A stretch of 13,490 nucleotides of DNA from assembly GCA_035507915.1 (NCBI GenBank), contig DATJNS010000327.1, positions 1 to 13,490 of the forward strand, written 5' to 3'. Below are positions 1 to 7,047 of the stretch, in pieces. The position numbers and the translations under genes were made by a program. Under the pieces are notes generated by a model. It was not told the DNA's origin. It was given only the letters and a program-made list of their open reading frames with translations, and ran no database searches. Every line of letters begins with the position of its first letter. Positions within the stretch are counted from its first letter, which is position 1. This DNA is from JACQAI01 sp035507915. Lineage in GTDB: Bacteria > Pseudomonadota > Alphaproteobacteria > Elsterales > Elsteraceae.

Positions 1-174
1 ACGCAGAGCGTGATCGGCGACATGCTCGTCGGAACCACGGCGATCACGCCCTACTCGAACGCCGGGACCGACACCGATACCTCGGCGATCACGCTCAAGA
101 CCACGGGGCAAGCCGGCACCGCCAACGCCAACGACGTCGTCGGCAAGGGCCAGCTCGTGGAGTTCCTGAGCTGA
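1..174 (+). CDS. C-terminal end of an unrecognised protein (partial)
   Basis: Frame 1 is open from the first base to a TGA at 172-174 and encodes the last 57 residues of a protein whose start lies outside the window. The tail is rich in Thr, Ala, Gly and Asp, with a GTDTDTSAITLKTTG stretch and the ending KGQLVEFLS. It has no Cys and no membrane segment. I do not recognise the family. The composition suits a beta-rich structural or secreted protein, and the two exported proteins at 1199-2436 on the same strand have a similar Thr/Gly/Ala-rich style, so it may belong with them (inference). It converges on the FkbM gene that ends at 205, leaving 30 bases that contain the perfect palindrome CCGGCGCCGG at 175-184. 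That palindrome lacks a T-tract, so I do not call it a terminator. Confidence 0.7.
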   Translation, partial: TQSVIGDMLVGTTAITPYSNAGTDTDTSAITLKTTGQAGTANANDVVGKGQLVEFLS

Positions 175-204
175 CCGGCGCCGGCCGCGCCGCCGCGAGG
201 ACGC

Positions 205-999
205 TCACGCCGGCGACAGGATCAGATCGAGAAAGCCGGGCGTGCGCGTCTTGAGCCAATGGTCGGCGATCGCCTCGAGCGCGGCTCGGTCGATCGAGAA
301 GACGTTCTCCCAACCGACGAAAGCGTAGCGGTAGCCCCAATCGTCGAGCAGGTCGAGCAGCTGCGCGGGCGTCGTGCCCATTGCCTGCAGGCTGCTCGGC
401 TCGAACTCGACGATCATCGACGGCTTCGGCGTCGAGCGCGCCATCAGCCGCTGCATGCCCCTGAATGCCGTCACCTCGGCGCCCTGGATGTCGCACTTGA
501 CGATGTCGACACGGGGCAGGTCGGCGAGCACCGCATCCGCGGTCTCGATCGCGATCGCGACCGGCGGCTCCGGCGAGGTTTGCGCGGAGATCCGATGATC
601 ACCGGCATTGTGGCCGCTGCGGTAGAGCGCGCCCGCGCCGTCGCGGTCGGCGAGCGCGACGTTGTGGAGCACGACGTTGCGGCAGCCGTTGAGCTCGCAG
701 TTCCGGCGCAGCAGCGCGAAGTTCTCGGGATCCGGCTCGAATGCGTGGACGCAGCCGTCGGGCGCCAGCCGCGACATCAGGACGGTGTAGTAGCCGAGGT
801 TGGCGCCGAGGTCCAAGAGCGTGTCCGTGGGCCGCGCGCGCTGCGCCAGCCAGCGCGTCTGCGTGAGCTCCCAATAGAGGTCGCGTCGGATGATGTCCGA
901 GACGAACTCGCGCTCGTAGAGATAGAGCGAGATCGGCGCGCCGCGCGCTGAGACCCTCAGCTGGACCGGCTGGGCTGACACGGCGCGGGCAGGGCACAT
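205..999 (-). CDS. FkbM family SAM-dependent methyltransferase
   Basis: This 264-residue protein has the FkbM methyltransferase fold, a family that O-methylates sugars or polyketide-type substrates using S-adenosylmethionine. The SAM motif I DLGANLGYYT is at about residues 63-72. The acidic ribose-binding motif FEPDPENF follows at about 87-94, and the family-typical VKCDIQGAE (usually KIDVEGxE) is at about 167-175. No signal peptide or membrane segment is visible, so it should be cytoplasmic. I chose the ATG at 999. The frame stays open to a GTG at 1107, which has an AGAGG six bases upstream, but the 36 extra residues are an Arg/Gly-rich stretch unlike the family, and a promoter-like sequence (1010-1037) sits just before 999. 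With that start the mRNA would be nearly leaderless. It is a single-gene unit, divergent from the exported-protein gene at 1199. Substrate unknown. Confidence 0.92.
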   Translation of the reverse strand: MCPARAVSAQPVQLRVSARGAPISLYLYEREFVSDIIRRDLYWELTQTRWLAQRARPTDTLLDLGANLGYYTVLMSRLAPDGCVHAFEPDPENFALLRRNCELNGCRNVVLHNVALADRDGAGALYRSGHNAGDHRISAQTSPEPPVAIAIETADAVLADLPRVDIVKCDIQGAEVTAFRGMQRLMARSTPKPSMIVEFEPSSLQAMGTTPAQLLDLLDDWGYRYAFVGWENVFSIDRAALEAIADHWLKTRTPGFLDLILSPA

Positions 1000-1009
1000 C
1001 GGCGCCGAC

Positions 1010-1037
1010 CCTATCACGCGGCCGATGCGGCGCCCAA
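1010..1037 (-). promoter_or_regulatory. Candidate promoter of the FkbM gene at 205-999
   Basis: On the minus strand TTGGGC (1032-1037) is followed after 16 bases by GATAGG (1010-1015). The wider GCGGCTTGGG block and the distance to TGATA are the same as upstream of the gene starting at 6977. A start site about seven bases past the -10 would fall around 1003, leaving almost no leader before the ATG at 999. This is a sequence-pattern inference only. Confidence 0.4.
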
Positions 1038-1094
1038 GCCGCGGGGGGAGGAACCGCCCGTCGCCGCCGCGGCAACGGGTTCCGGCGACCCGCC

Positions 1095-1129
1095 GGTCCA
1101 GTGACACGAGCAGCCTCTGGTCATGTCAC
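1095..1129. repeat. 35-bp palindromic repeat, copy A
   Basis: This 35-base sequence matches 13456-13490 at 29 of 35 positions in the same orientation. Its last 29 bases (1101-1129) form an imperfect palindrome: arms GTGACACGAGCAG and CTGGTCATGTCAC pair at 11 of 13 positions around a 3-base centre. It lies 96 bases upstream of the FkbM start at 999; copy B lies 104 bases upstream of the OGT-like gene. It could be an operator for a dimeric regulator, a dispersed intergenic repeat, or the end of an old mobile element. The sequence alone does not decide. Confidence 0.6.
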
Positions 1130-1156
1130 GCCCGGTCGGCGACAGGAGGGTTCGAT

Positions 1157-1192
1157 CGGGCGGGCTGCCGCCCGGTCTCGAACCGGAGGCGG
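1157..1192 (+). promoter_or_regulatory. Alternative leader hairpins over the ribosome binding site
   Basis: The leader of the gene starting at 1199 can form two mutually exclusive hairpins. The first pairs CGGGCGG (1157-1163) with CCGCCCG (1168-1174) over a 4-base loop. The second pairs CCGCCCGGT (1168-1176) with the region 1182-1192 and buries the Shine-Dalgarno GGAGG (1185-1189). Bases 1168-1174 are shared, so forming the first hairpin would free the ribosome binding site. Such pairings arise easily in GC-rich DNA, so a real switch is only a possibility. Confidence 0.25.
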
Positions 1193-1198
1193 GATCCC

Positions 1199-1648
1199 AT
1201 GAAGCTCCTCACGCTCGCGCTCGTCGCCGCGCTGGCCGGATTGTCCGGCGCGGTCCACGCCCAGCAAGTCGGCGGCGGGGGTGCGGGTGCGGCACCGGGG
1301 ACACCCTATCACCTGTCGGGAGGGACCACGGCCGGCACCAACTCGACCAGCATCAAGGGTTCGGCGGGCGTGCTGTATCACGTGGTCGCGATCAACCCGA
1401 CGGCGACGCTCGCGTATCTCAGGCTCTATGACAGCGCGACGGCGCCGACCTGCTCGAGCGCGACCGGCGTCAGGCACGTCTACCCGGTGCCCGCCAACAC
1501 GAGCGGCGCCGGCTTCGTGATCCCGACGGCCGGGCCGGCCGGCGAGGCCTACGTCAACGGCATCGGGTTCTGCGTGACCGGCGCCGGCGGCGACACCGAC
1601 ACGACCAACGCGCCTGCCGGCGTGTTCGTCGAGGCGAGTTACCACTGA
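1199..1648 (+). CDS. Small exported protein of unknown function, phage-structural-like
   Basis: The gene encodes 149 residues with a clear Sec signal peptide: MK, a Leu/Ala-rich hydrophobic core, and a likely signal peptidase I site after VHA at about residue 21. A Gly-rich linker follows. The mature part contains YHVVAINPTATLAYLRLYDS (about residues 60-79), a pair of Cys at about 83 and 126, and the ending GGDTDTTNAPAGVFVEASYH. I associate this layout (a residue-type change, then xLRLYDxATAP, then a DTDTT tail) with small beta-sandwich proteins often seen in phage or prophage structural regions. That is recollection, not a search result. The ATG at 1199 has GGAGG nine bases upstream (1185-1189). 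The stop overlaps the next start (TGATG at 1646-1650), so the two are translationally coupled. The upstream longer open frame to 1025 lacks a signal peptide and is unlikely to be used. Confidence 0.85.
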   Translation: MKLLTLALVAALAGLSGAVHAQQVGGGGAGAAPGTPYHLSGGTTAGTNSTSIKGSAGVLYHVVAINPTATLAYLRLYDSATAPTCSSATGVRHVYPVPANTSGAGFVIPTAGPAGEAYVNGIGFCVTGAGGDTDTTNAPAGVFVEASYH

Positions 1649-2436
1649 TGCGCGCGCGCCTGTATGTTGCGGCGCTCGCTGTGCTGATCCTGTCTGGCAG
1701 TGTCGCGCTCGCGCAGCTTTTGCTCACCGGCGCAGGCCAGCCGGTGAATGGTGGCGGCTCGACCTGCGACCCGAATTTTTCGAGTGTCGTCTTGCTGCTC
1801 GGCAACGACAACGCTGCGAACGGTACGACGACGTTCGCCGATCAATCGAACTCTGCACACACCCTGACCTCGTCCGGCGCCGCCTACAGCAACTTGACGG
1901 CGCCGGCTGGCATGTCGACGTCGATTAACGTTCCGGGTAGCAATAGCTACGTCAAATCGGCAAACAGCACCGATTGGCAACTGGGTTCGGGGAATTTCAC
2001 GATCGAGTTTTGGATCAAAATCCCCAACCAGACCGGACTCTTCCTGCTCAATACTCTGGTGTCGGGCGTGGACGAGTTGATGATGGAGCCCAACGGCAGC
2101 AACTTTATACAATACGCTGCCACCAATACTTCGACATGGGACATCGAGAACGGCTCGACACCTTACGGGTCGAGTGCCTACCAAAACACGTGGACGCATA
2201 TCGCGTTCTACCGGGTGGGAACCCAGTTTTACAATTCGATGGGCGGCTCAGTAACCAACACTGGCACGTCGTCAGGTACGATGCTGGCGACGGCCAACCC
2301 TCTCGCCATGGGCGATCAAGCCGGCGCAGGATCGGCGTTCAACGGAAACTTCGCGTCGCTGCGGATCACCAAAGGCGTCGCGCGCTACGGCTCGTCGAAC
2401 TTCACGCCACCCAGTCTGCCGCTGCCGCACTGTTGA
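1648..2436 (+). CDS. Exported LamG/concanavalin A-like domain protein
   Basis: This 262-residue protein has an N-terminal signal peptide (hydrophobic residues 4-20, cleavage probably after ALA at about 22) and a LamG-like jelly-roll domain from about 40 to 255. Visible family features are DPNFSSVVLLLGNDNAANGT (41-60), the strand GSGNFTIEFWIKIP (about 113-126), TWTHIAFYRVGTQ (about 181-193) and the tail FASLRITKGVARYGSSNFTP (about 235-254). That tail is stereotyped in LamG proteins of phages and environmental viruses (family knowledge). LamG domains bind glycans or proteins; no catalytic residues are evident. It is coupled to the preceding gene by a one-base overlap. Base composition is unlike its neighbours: I count 29/60 GC at 1921-1980 and 28/60 at 2101-2160, against about 70% elsewhere, which suggests recent acquisition. 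It ends 105 bases before the convergent gene ending at 2542. Confidence 0.88.
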   Translation: MRARLYVAALAVLILSGSVALAQLLLTGAGQPVNGGGSTCDPNFSSVVLLLGNDNAANGTTTFADQSNSAHTLTSSGAAYSNLTAPAGMSTSINVPGSNSYVKSANSTDWQLGSGNFTIEFWIKIPNQTGLFLLNTLVSGVDELMMEPNGSNFIQYAATNTSTWDIENGSTPYGSSAYQNTWTHIAFYRVGTQFYNSMGGSVTNTGTSSGTMLATANPLAMGDQAGAGSAFNGNFASLRITKGVARYGSSNFTPPSLPLPHC

Positions 2437-2541
2437 TCGACCGCACCTTAGTCTTCAACTCGTAGAGGTGTGTGTGCGGGTCACCCAATGTCATGACGAT
2501 CATCTCGTACGACCGGTGCTAAAGGTTGGCCGTGCCGGTCC

Positions 2542-5049
2542 TCAGAGCGCCTGGAGCCGCGGGATGAAGTGCGCGGCGAAGGCCGGCGTGCCGCGCCAGG
2601 CGAGGTGCATCGTCTCGTTGAACGAGCCGACCTGGAAGCCGTGGCGCGCCGCCAGCGCGCGCAGGCTCGCGCCGGTGTGCAGGCTGACGTGCCCGTTGCG
2701 CGGCGCGCAGTACCACCAACCGGTGCGCAGCATGGCGATGTCCACCGGCTGCACGACCGTGGTGAAGAGCACCGCGCCGGCGGGCTTGAGCAGCCGCGCG
2801 GCGGCAGCCAACGCGGCGTCGGGTGCTGTCAGATGCTCGAAAACCTCGATCGACAGCATGAGGTCGACCGTTCCGGTCCGGCCGGGCTGTTTCGCGTCGA
2901 CGCGGGCCGCGTCGAAGAACGGATCGCCGCCCTCGACGTGCCGGAAGCCGCATGACCGCAGCCGGTCGATCAGCCCGCCCGTGCCGCCGCCGTAGTCGAA
3001 CAGCCGGATCGTCTCGCGCAGACTGCCGCACATCTTGTCGACCACGTCGGCGATGACCTCGGATCGCTTGCCGGTGACGAACTCCGGATCGGCCTTGACG
3101 TAGTCGGCGTTGTAGATCTCGGCGCGCAGGCGGTCCGGCGGCCAGTCGTCGAAGAAGGCGGTGAACGCGAAGCCGCACGCCTCGCAGCGGTGATAGTCGA
3201 CCGGACATCGGGCGGGCGCGAACACCGCGCCGTCGCGATCCAGGCAGCTTTTGGCGAGATCCGCTGCGCCGAACCACAGCGCGCGGCCGCCGCAGCATTT
3301 GCAGGGCAGCGCGGCCGCGCGGGGCCGTGCCGACGGTGCCGGGCCGGTCGCCGGCGCGGTCGTCGGGCCGGTCGTCGGGCCGGTCGTCGACGGGGGCGGG
3401 TCGCTCGCCGGCGGCGCGAGCGCCTCGATCAGCGCTCCGAGCCGATGGCGATAAGGCTGCGCGCGTCCGACGGCGTCGGCATAGAGGGGCCGGCGCACCT
3501 GGACGGCGCTCGCCGTGCGCACCGCGCGCTCGGTCGCGTGGAACGCCAGGCAGGCATCGTCCCAGTCGAGCCCGGCATGCGCGACGAGGCGGCGCGCCTG
3601 GGTCGCGAGATCGGCGACCAGATCCTCGTAACGCACCTCGAGCAACACCGCCGCGGGCAGCAGCGCGCGCCAGTGCGCCATCATGGCCGCGTAGGCGCGA
3701 TGGAAGCGGCCGAGCTCGCCGAGGTCGTAGGTGAACTGATTGCCGAGCTCGTGCGGGTCGGCGGACCGGCCGGTGCGCGCGAACAGTTGCGCGAAGCACG
3801 ACCAGCAGGTGTCGAGCGGGTCGCGGCGCACATGGACGATGCGCGCGTTCGGCAAGGCGAGCCGGATCAGCCCGAGATGGATGAAATTGAGCGGCATCTT
3901 GTCGACGATGCGGGCGGCCCCAGGGTTGGACGGTTGCGCCAGCGCGCGCGTGGCCGCGACGTAGCGCGCTCCCAGCGCGGCGAACGCCGCGGCGTCGAGC
4001 CTGCGCGCGATCTCGGGATAGCGCGGCGCCGCTGCATCGGATCCGCCCAGGCCGGCGACCGTCGCGGTGACGAGCTCGATCTCGCCGGCGCCGAACACCC
4101 GCGGATGGCTGGCCAGGATCTGCTCGACCAGGGTGGTGCCTGAGCGCGGCATGCCGACGACGAAGACCGGCGCCGGCGACGGGTCGCCGGTCGCGGCGTG
4201 CGCCGCCATCAAGGCCGGCGTGAAGATCGCGCGGATGCGCTCGAACCACGCGAACGTCGCAGCCTCGTCGTAGGCGATGCTCGCGCGCTTGAGGCGGTTG
4301 CCCGCGAGCAGCTGGTCGAACGCCCGGTCGGGCTCGCCGCGGTCGGCATGGGCCTTGCCCAAGGCGAAGTGCAGGTTGATGCGGTCGCGCGCCGGCAGGC
4401 GGTCGGCCGTGCGCGCCAGCGCGAGCATCGCGTCGACGTAGGGATCGTCGCGCTCGAAGCGCCGGCAGTCGGCGAGCGCGACATAGAGCTGGGGCAGGCC
4501 GGGCGCGATCGCGAGCGCGCGCTCGTAGGCCGCGCGCGCCGCGTCGAGCCGACCGAGCGCCTTGAGGGCGTTGCCGCGGTTGGCGAGCGCGCCGCTGTGC
4601 CGCGGGTCGATCGCCAGCGCCTGGTCGCACGCCGCCAACGCTTCCGTTTCGCGATCGAGGGCGCCCAGCGCGGCGCCGAGATTGGCCAGCGCGTTGGCGT
4701 CGCGCGGATCGATCGCCAGGGCCGCCCGGTACGCGACGATCGCCTCGTCGGGGCGGTCGAGACGCTGCAGCACGGTGCCGAGCGCGTTGTGGGCGGCGGC
4801 CGAGCGCGGGTCCGTCGCGATCGCGCGCCGGAACAAGCCGGCGCCTTCGTCGTAGCGCCCCTGATCGACCCGCACCAGGCCCAGATTGTAGAGCGACGCG
4901 AAGTCCTGGGCGCGCTTGGCCAGCACCGTCTCGTACAGGCGCGCCGCGTCGACCAGACGGCCCTGCTGGTGGAAGGTCAGCGCGTTCTCGAAGGTTCCCG
5001 CGAGCGCGCTCTTGCGCGCGGGTTTCTTGAGGGGCATCCGGCGCCGCAC
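2542..5049 (-). CDS. TPR-sulfotransferase-methyltransferase fusion protein
   Basis: The 835-residue protein joins three modules. Residues about 18-250 are TPR repeats with an RLVDAARLYETVL-type pattern and AIDP ends. Residues about 294-545 are a PAPS-dependent sulfotransferase: the 5'-phosphosulfate loop GMPRSGTT is at 299-306, DKMPLNF at 383-389, and the 3'-phosphate-binding VRRDPLDTCWS at 407-417. A Thr/Pro-rich linker (about 546-580, with a TTGP repeat) leads to a zinc-ribbon-like pair (C583/C586 and C622/C625) and a class I methyltransferase (SAM motif LFDYGGGTGG at 683-692, IEVFEHL at 734-740, to about 827). The module from C583 on is a paralogue of the N-terminal half of the protein encoded at 8729-10294. 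It is the last gene of an operon, seven bases after the FkbM gene ending at 5057. A second in-frame ATG lies at 5037. Likely role: sulfation and methylation of a glycan in the cytoplasm. The acceptor is unknown. Confidence 0.93.
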   Translation of the reverse strand: MRRRMPLKKPARKSALAGTFENALTFHQQGRLVDAARLYETVLAKRAQDFASLYNLGLVRVDQGRYDEGAGLFRRAIATDPRSAAAHNALGTVLQRLDRPDEAIVAYRAALAIDPRDANALANLGAALGALDRETEALAACDQALAIDPRHSGALANRGNALKALGRLDAARAAYERALAIAPGLPQLYVALADCRRFERDDPYVDAMLALARTADRLPARDRINLHFALGKAHADRGEPDRAFDQLLAGNRLKRASIAYDEAATFAWFERIRAIFTPALMAAHAATGDPSPAPVFVVGMPRSGTTLVEQILASHPRVFGAGEIELVTATVAGLGGSDAAAPRYPEIARRLDAAAFAALGARYVAATRALAQPSNPGAARIVDKMPLNFIHLGLIRLALPNARIVHVRRDPLDTCWSCFAQLFARTGRSADPHELGNQFTYDLGELGRFHRAYAAMMAHWRALLPAAVLLEVRYEDLVADLATQARRLVAHAGLDWDDACLAFHATERAVRTASAVQVRRPLYADAVGRAQPYRHRLGALIEALAPPASDPPPSTTGPTTGPTTAPATGPAPSARPRAAALPCKCCGGRALWFGAADLAKSCLDRDGAVFAPARCPVDYHRCEACGFAFTAFFDDWPPDRLRAEIYNADYVKADPEFVTGKRSEVIADVVDKMCGSLRETIRLFDYGGGTGGLIDRLRSCGFRHVEGGDPFFDAARVDAKQPGRTGTVDLMLSIEVFEHLTAPDAALAAAARLLKPAGAVLFTTVVQPVDIAMLRTGWWYCAPRNGHVSLHTGASLRALAARHGFQVGSFNETMHLAWRGTPAFAAHFIPRLQAL
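3359..3394. repeat. 12-bp tandem repeat inside the fusion-protein linker
   Basis: GTCGTCGGGCCG occurs twice in tandem (3359-3370, 3371-3382), followed by a diverged third copy (3383-3394). Read on the minus strand it encodes the Thr-Thr-Gly-Pro linker between the sulfotransferase and methyltransferase modules. As a multiple of three it can expand or contract without breaking the frame, which would vary linker length. Confidence 0.75.
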
Positions 5050-5056
5050 GGGAGCG

Positions 5057-5881
5057 CTAACGGTCGCCGCGGGTGGCGCGCTCGAGTGCCTTCGACCAGT
5101 CGTCGTCGGGGCCGGTCACCGGCAGGCCGCCGATCGCGACCCGGCGCTCGGGCGGCAAGCACAGCATGTTGAACGAGCAGACGCCATGGACGACGTCCTC
5201 GGTGGCGCCGAAATGGTTCTGTCGGCTGAACAGCGGCGTGATGTGCCACCAGAGCCCGTAGTCCATCGCGATCAGGTGCGCGATCAGCGCGGCGGAGCGT
5301 TCGCTGCGATCGTTCTCGACGAACAGGATCGGGCGCAGCGCGCGGATCGTCCGCGCGCCGCCCTTGAGGACGTCGAGCTCCATGCCTTCGACGTCGATCT
5401 TGACGAACGCGAGGGCGGTCGGGGCGAGCCCGTCGATCGTCTCGAGAGCAACCTCGTGGCCGGTCTCGCCGCCGATCGAGATGCCGCCGAAGTTTCCGGC
5501 TCGCCGGTAGTCGATGTGGGGCACGCGGATGGTGGCGGGCGCCGCTCCCAGGCCGGCACGGCGAACCTCGACGTTGCCGAGACCGTTGGCCGCCAGGTTG
5601 ACCGACAGGAGCCGGGCGAGCACGGCTTGGGGCTCGTAGGCGACGACCTTGCCCGCCGGACCGACGGCGCGTGCCAGTGGAACCGTCAGCGCGCCGATGT
5701 TGGCGCCGGCCTCGATGACGACGTCGCCGGGGCGCAGCAACTTATGGAACAGCAGCACCTCGCCCTCGGCGAATTCGCCGTAGACGTCGAGGGAACGGCC
5801 GACGAACGCGTCGTTGGGCAGGAAGGTGAAGCGGCCGTGTCGGCAGTCCTTCGTCACCGTCGGCACGACGATCTGACTCAA
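5057..5881 (-). CDS. FkbM family SAM-dependent methyltransferase (TTG start)
   Basis: A 274-residue FkbM-type O-methyltransferase. With the chosen start, SAM motif I EAGANIG is at about 57-63, YEP at about 82-84 and the family hallmark VKIDVEGME at about 160-168, so it looks catalytically intact. The C-terminal part has YGLWWH and ends near VTGPDDDW. The same two signatures (YRLWWH, VAGPDDWW) occur in the FkbM-like half of the protein at 8729-10294, so the two are close relatives. No ATG is suitable: the frame runs open into the upstream gene, so I place the start at TTG 5881, preceded by GGGGGA, 25 bases after the upstream stop. A GTG at 5866 is the alternative. It is the middle gene of the operon 6977 to 2542, seven bases before the fusion gene. 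Probable role: methyl capping or decorating of sugars. Substrate unknown. Confidence 0.88.
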   Translation of the reverse strand: MSQIVVPTVTKDCRHGRFTFLPNDAFVGRSLDVYGEFAEGEVLLFHKLLRPGDVVIEAGANIGALTVPLARAVGPAGKVVAYEPQAVLARLLSVNLAANGLGNVEVRRAGLGAAPATIRVPHIDYRRAGNFGGISIGGETGHEVALETIDGLAPTALAFVKIDVEGMELDVLKGGARTIRALRPILFVENDRSERSAALIAHLIAMDYGLWWHITPLFSRQNHFGATEDVVHGVCSFNMLCLPPERRVAIGGLPVTGPDDDWSKALERATRGDR

Positions 5882-5906
5882 CGGATCCCCCGGCGGCGGC
5901 GGCGCG

Positions 5907-6977
5907 TCACGCGACCGATCCGGTCGCCGCGCCGTCGCCCGCGCGCAGCCGCGCGGTGACGAGCGCGCCCAGCTCGGCGCCGCTGTAAAGGCGGCGCGGC
6001 ACCGATGGAACCTCGAACAACCGCTTGGCGGCGGCCATGTCGGCGGCGCCGGCGCGCGTGAAGACGACGTTCGGGGTCGTGAGAGTTCGCCCGGGGATCG
6101 CGTCGGGGCCCTTATCATAGATCAGCGCAAGGCTGAGCCCGGCCTCCTTGAAGCAGTCGGCGATCGCCGACCAGGGGAGCGGACCGCCGCCCGGGTCCTG
6201 CACGACCACGGCGCCGTCCGGGCGCAGCGCCGTGCCGATGATCTGCGTATAGTGCCTGACCGCTCGATGACTCATCTCGTTCAGGTTGGCGTTCGAGGTC
6301 ACGAGGTCGAAGCGAAGCGCGGCGAGCTCGCCGATCCGCCACCACGGCCAGTGATGGCAGCGCGCCTGCGACGGCATCACGACCTCGGTGCTGGTGTCCG
6401 CCAGAACGAACAGGGCGGGCATCGCGAGCGAACGCATCGCCGTCGGGTCGATCGCTGCATGCTCGACGAACGCCGCGCCGAAGCAGTGATCGGCCACCAG
6501 ATTCTGCAGCATGTAGAAGCTTTCGGTGTTCTCGGTCTGGGCGTAGCTCGCGAGACCGGGATGGCGCCGCAGGAAAAACGTCAGGTAGCCGCAGCCCGGA
6601 CCGATCTCGAGGATGTCGGCGTGGCGCGGCCAGCGCCGCAGCTTCGTGTACAGGACGTAATGCGCCAGCATGGTCGCCAGCGGCAGGACGCAACGGTTCG
6701 CGTGAAAATGCCGGGCGAAGAACCGGCAGTACGCGCAGAACGCGTCCACGACGACATCGACGTCATCTGCGCTCAGTCCGCCGAGCTCGCGCTGATAAGC
6801 CTCGAAGCGCGCCTCTTGCATCGTGTCGAGCAGCTGGAAGAGGTCGGCGCTGCTGTCGACGCGCACCGGAAATCCGCGCTCGAGGAAGACGTGCGGCCGG
6901 TGCGCCTCGGCATGTCGCCAGGACGGCGCGACCTGTTGCGCCAGTGCTTCGCTGCGGCGGTAGTGCGCAATGTCCAT
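5907..6977 (-). CDS. Putative sugar O-methyltransferase, class I SAM-dependent
   Basis: A 356-residue protein with an alpha-helical N-terminal part (about 40-118, including RFEAYQRELGGLSADDVD) and a Rossmann-type methyltransferase domain. SAM motif I is DILEIGPGCGYLTFF at about 121-135, followed by a TENTES motif (148-153) at the position of motif II. FDLVTSNANLNEMS (about 223-236) and ALRPDGAVVVQDPGGG (about 250-265) match later methyltransferase motifs. The layout recalls the family annotated as putative sugar O-methyltransferase (NanM type). I assign this by pattern and not by alignment. The ATG at 6977 has GAGG five bases upstream. It is the first gene of the three-gene minus-strand operon, 25 bases before the FkbM gene, and is preceded by a promoter-like sequence at 6995-7022. 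No signal peptide or membrane segment is visible. Confidence 0.88.
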   Translation of the reverse strand: MDIAHYRRSEALAQQVAPSWRHAEAHRPHVFLERGFPVRVDSSADLFQLLDTMQEARFEAYQRELGGLSADDVDVVVDAFCAYCRFFARHFHANRCVLPLATMLAHYVLYTKLRRWPRHADILEIGPGCGYLTFFLRRHPGLASYAQTENTESFYMLQNLVADHCFGAAFVEHAAIDPTAMRSLAMPALFVLADTSTEVVMPSQARCHHWPWWRIGELAALRFDLVTSNANLNEMSHRAVRHYTQIIGTALRPDGAVVVQDPGGGPLPWSAIADCFKEAGLSLALIYDKGPDAIPGRTLTTPNVVFTRAGAADMAAAKRLFEVPSVPRRLYSGAELGALVTARLRAGDGAATGSVA

Positions 6978-6994
6978 CGCGACCTCGCGCCGAC

Positions 6995-7022
6995 GATATC
7001 ATGCCGTCCGGCGCTGACCCAA
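6995..7022 (-). promoter_or_regulatory. Candidate promoter of the three-gene operon 6977-2542
   Basis: TTGGGT (7017-7022) and GATATC (6995-7000) on the minus strand are separated by 16 bases. The upstream ten bases GCGGCTTGGG and the spacing to TGATA are identical to the candidate promoter at 1010-1037. A start site near 6988 would leave only a short leader containing the GAGG Shine-Dalgarno (6983-6986). Confidence 0.4.
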
Positions 7023-7047
7023 GCCGCTCGCACGTCACGCGAGCCGG

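Noticed and set aside
1000..1107. N-terminal extension of the first FkbM protein to the GTG at 1107.
   Set aside because: Despite a reasonable AGAGG, the added 36 residues are Arg/Gly-rich and unlike the family, and the extension would cross the candidate promoter and reach into the palindromic repeat.
2511..2539. Hairpin GACCGGTGC / GTGCCGGTC between the convergent LamG and fusion genes, considered as a terminator.
   Set aside because: The stem needs two G-U pairs, the loop is 12 bases and no T-run follows on either strand, so support is too weak to annotate.
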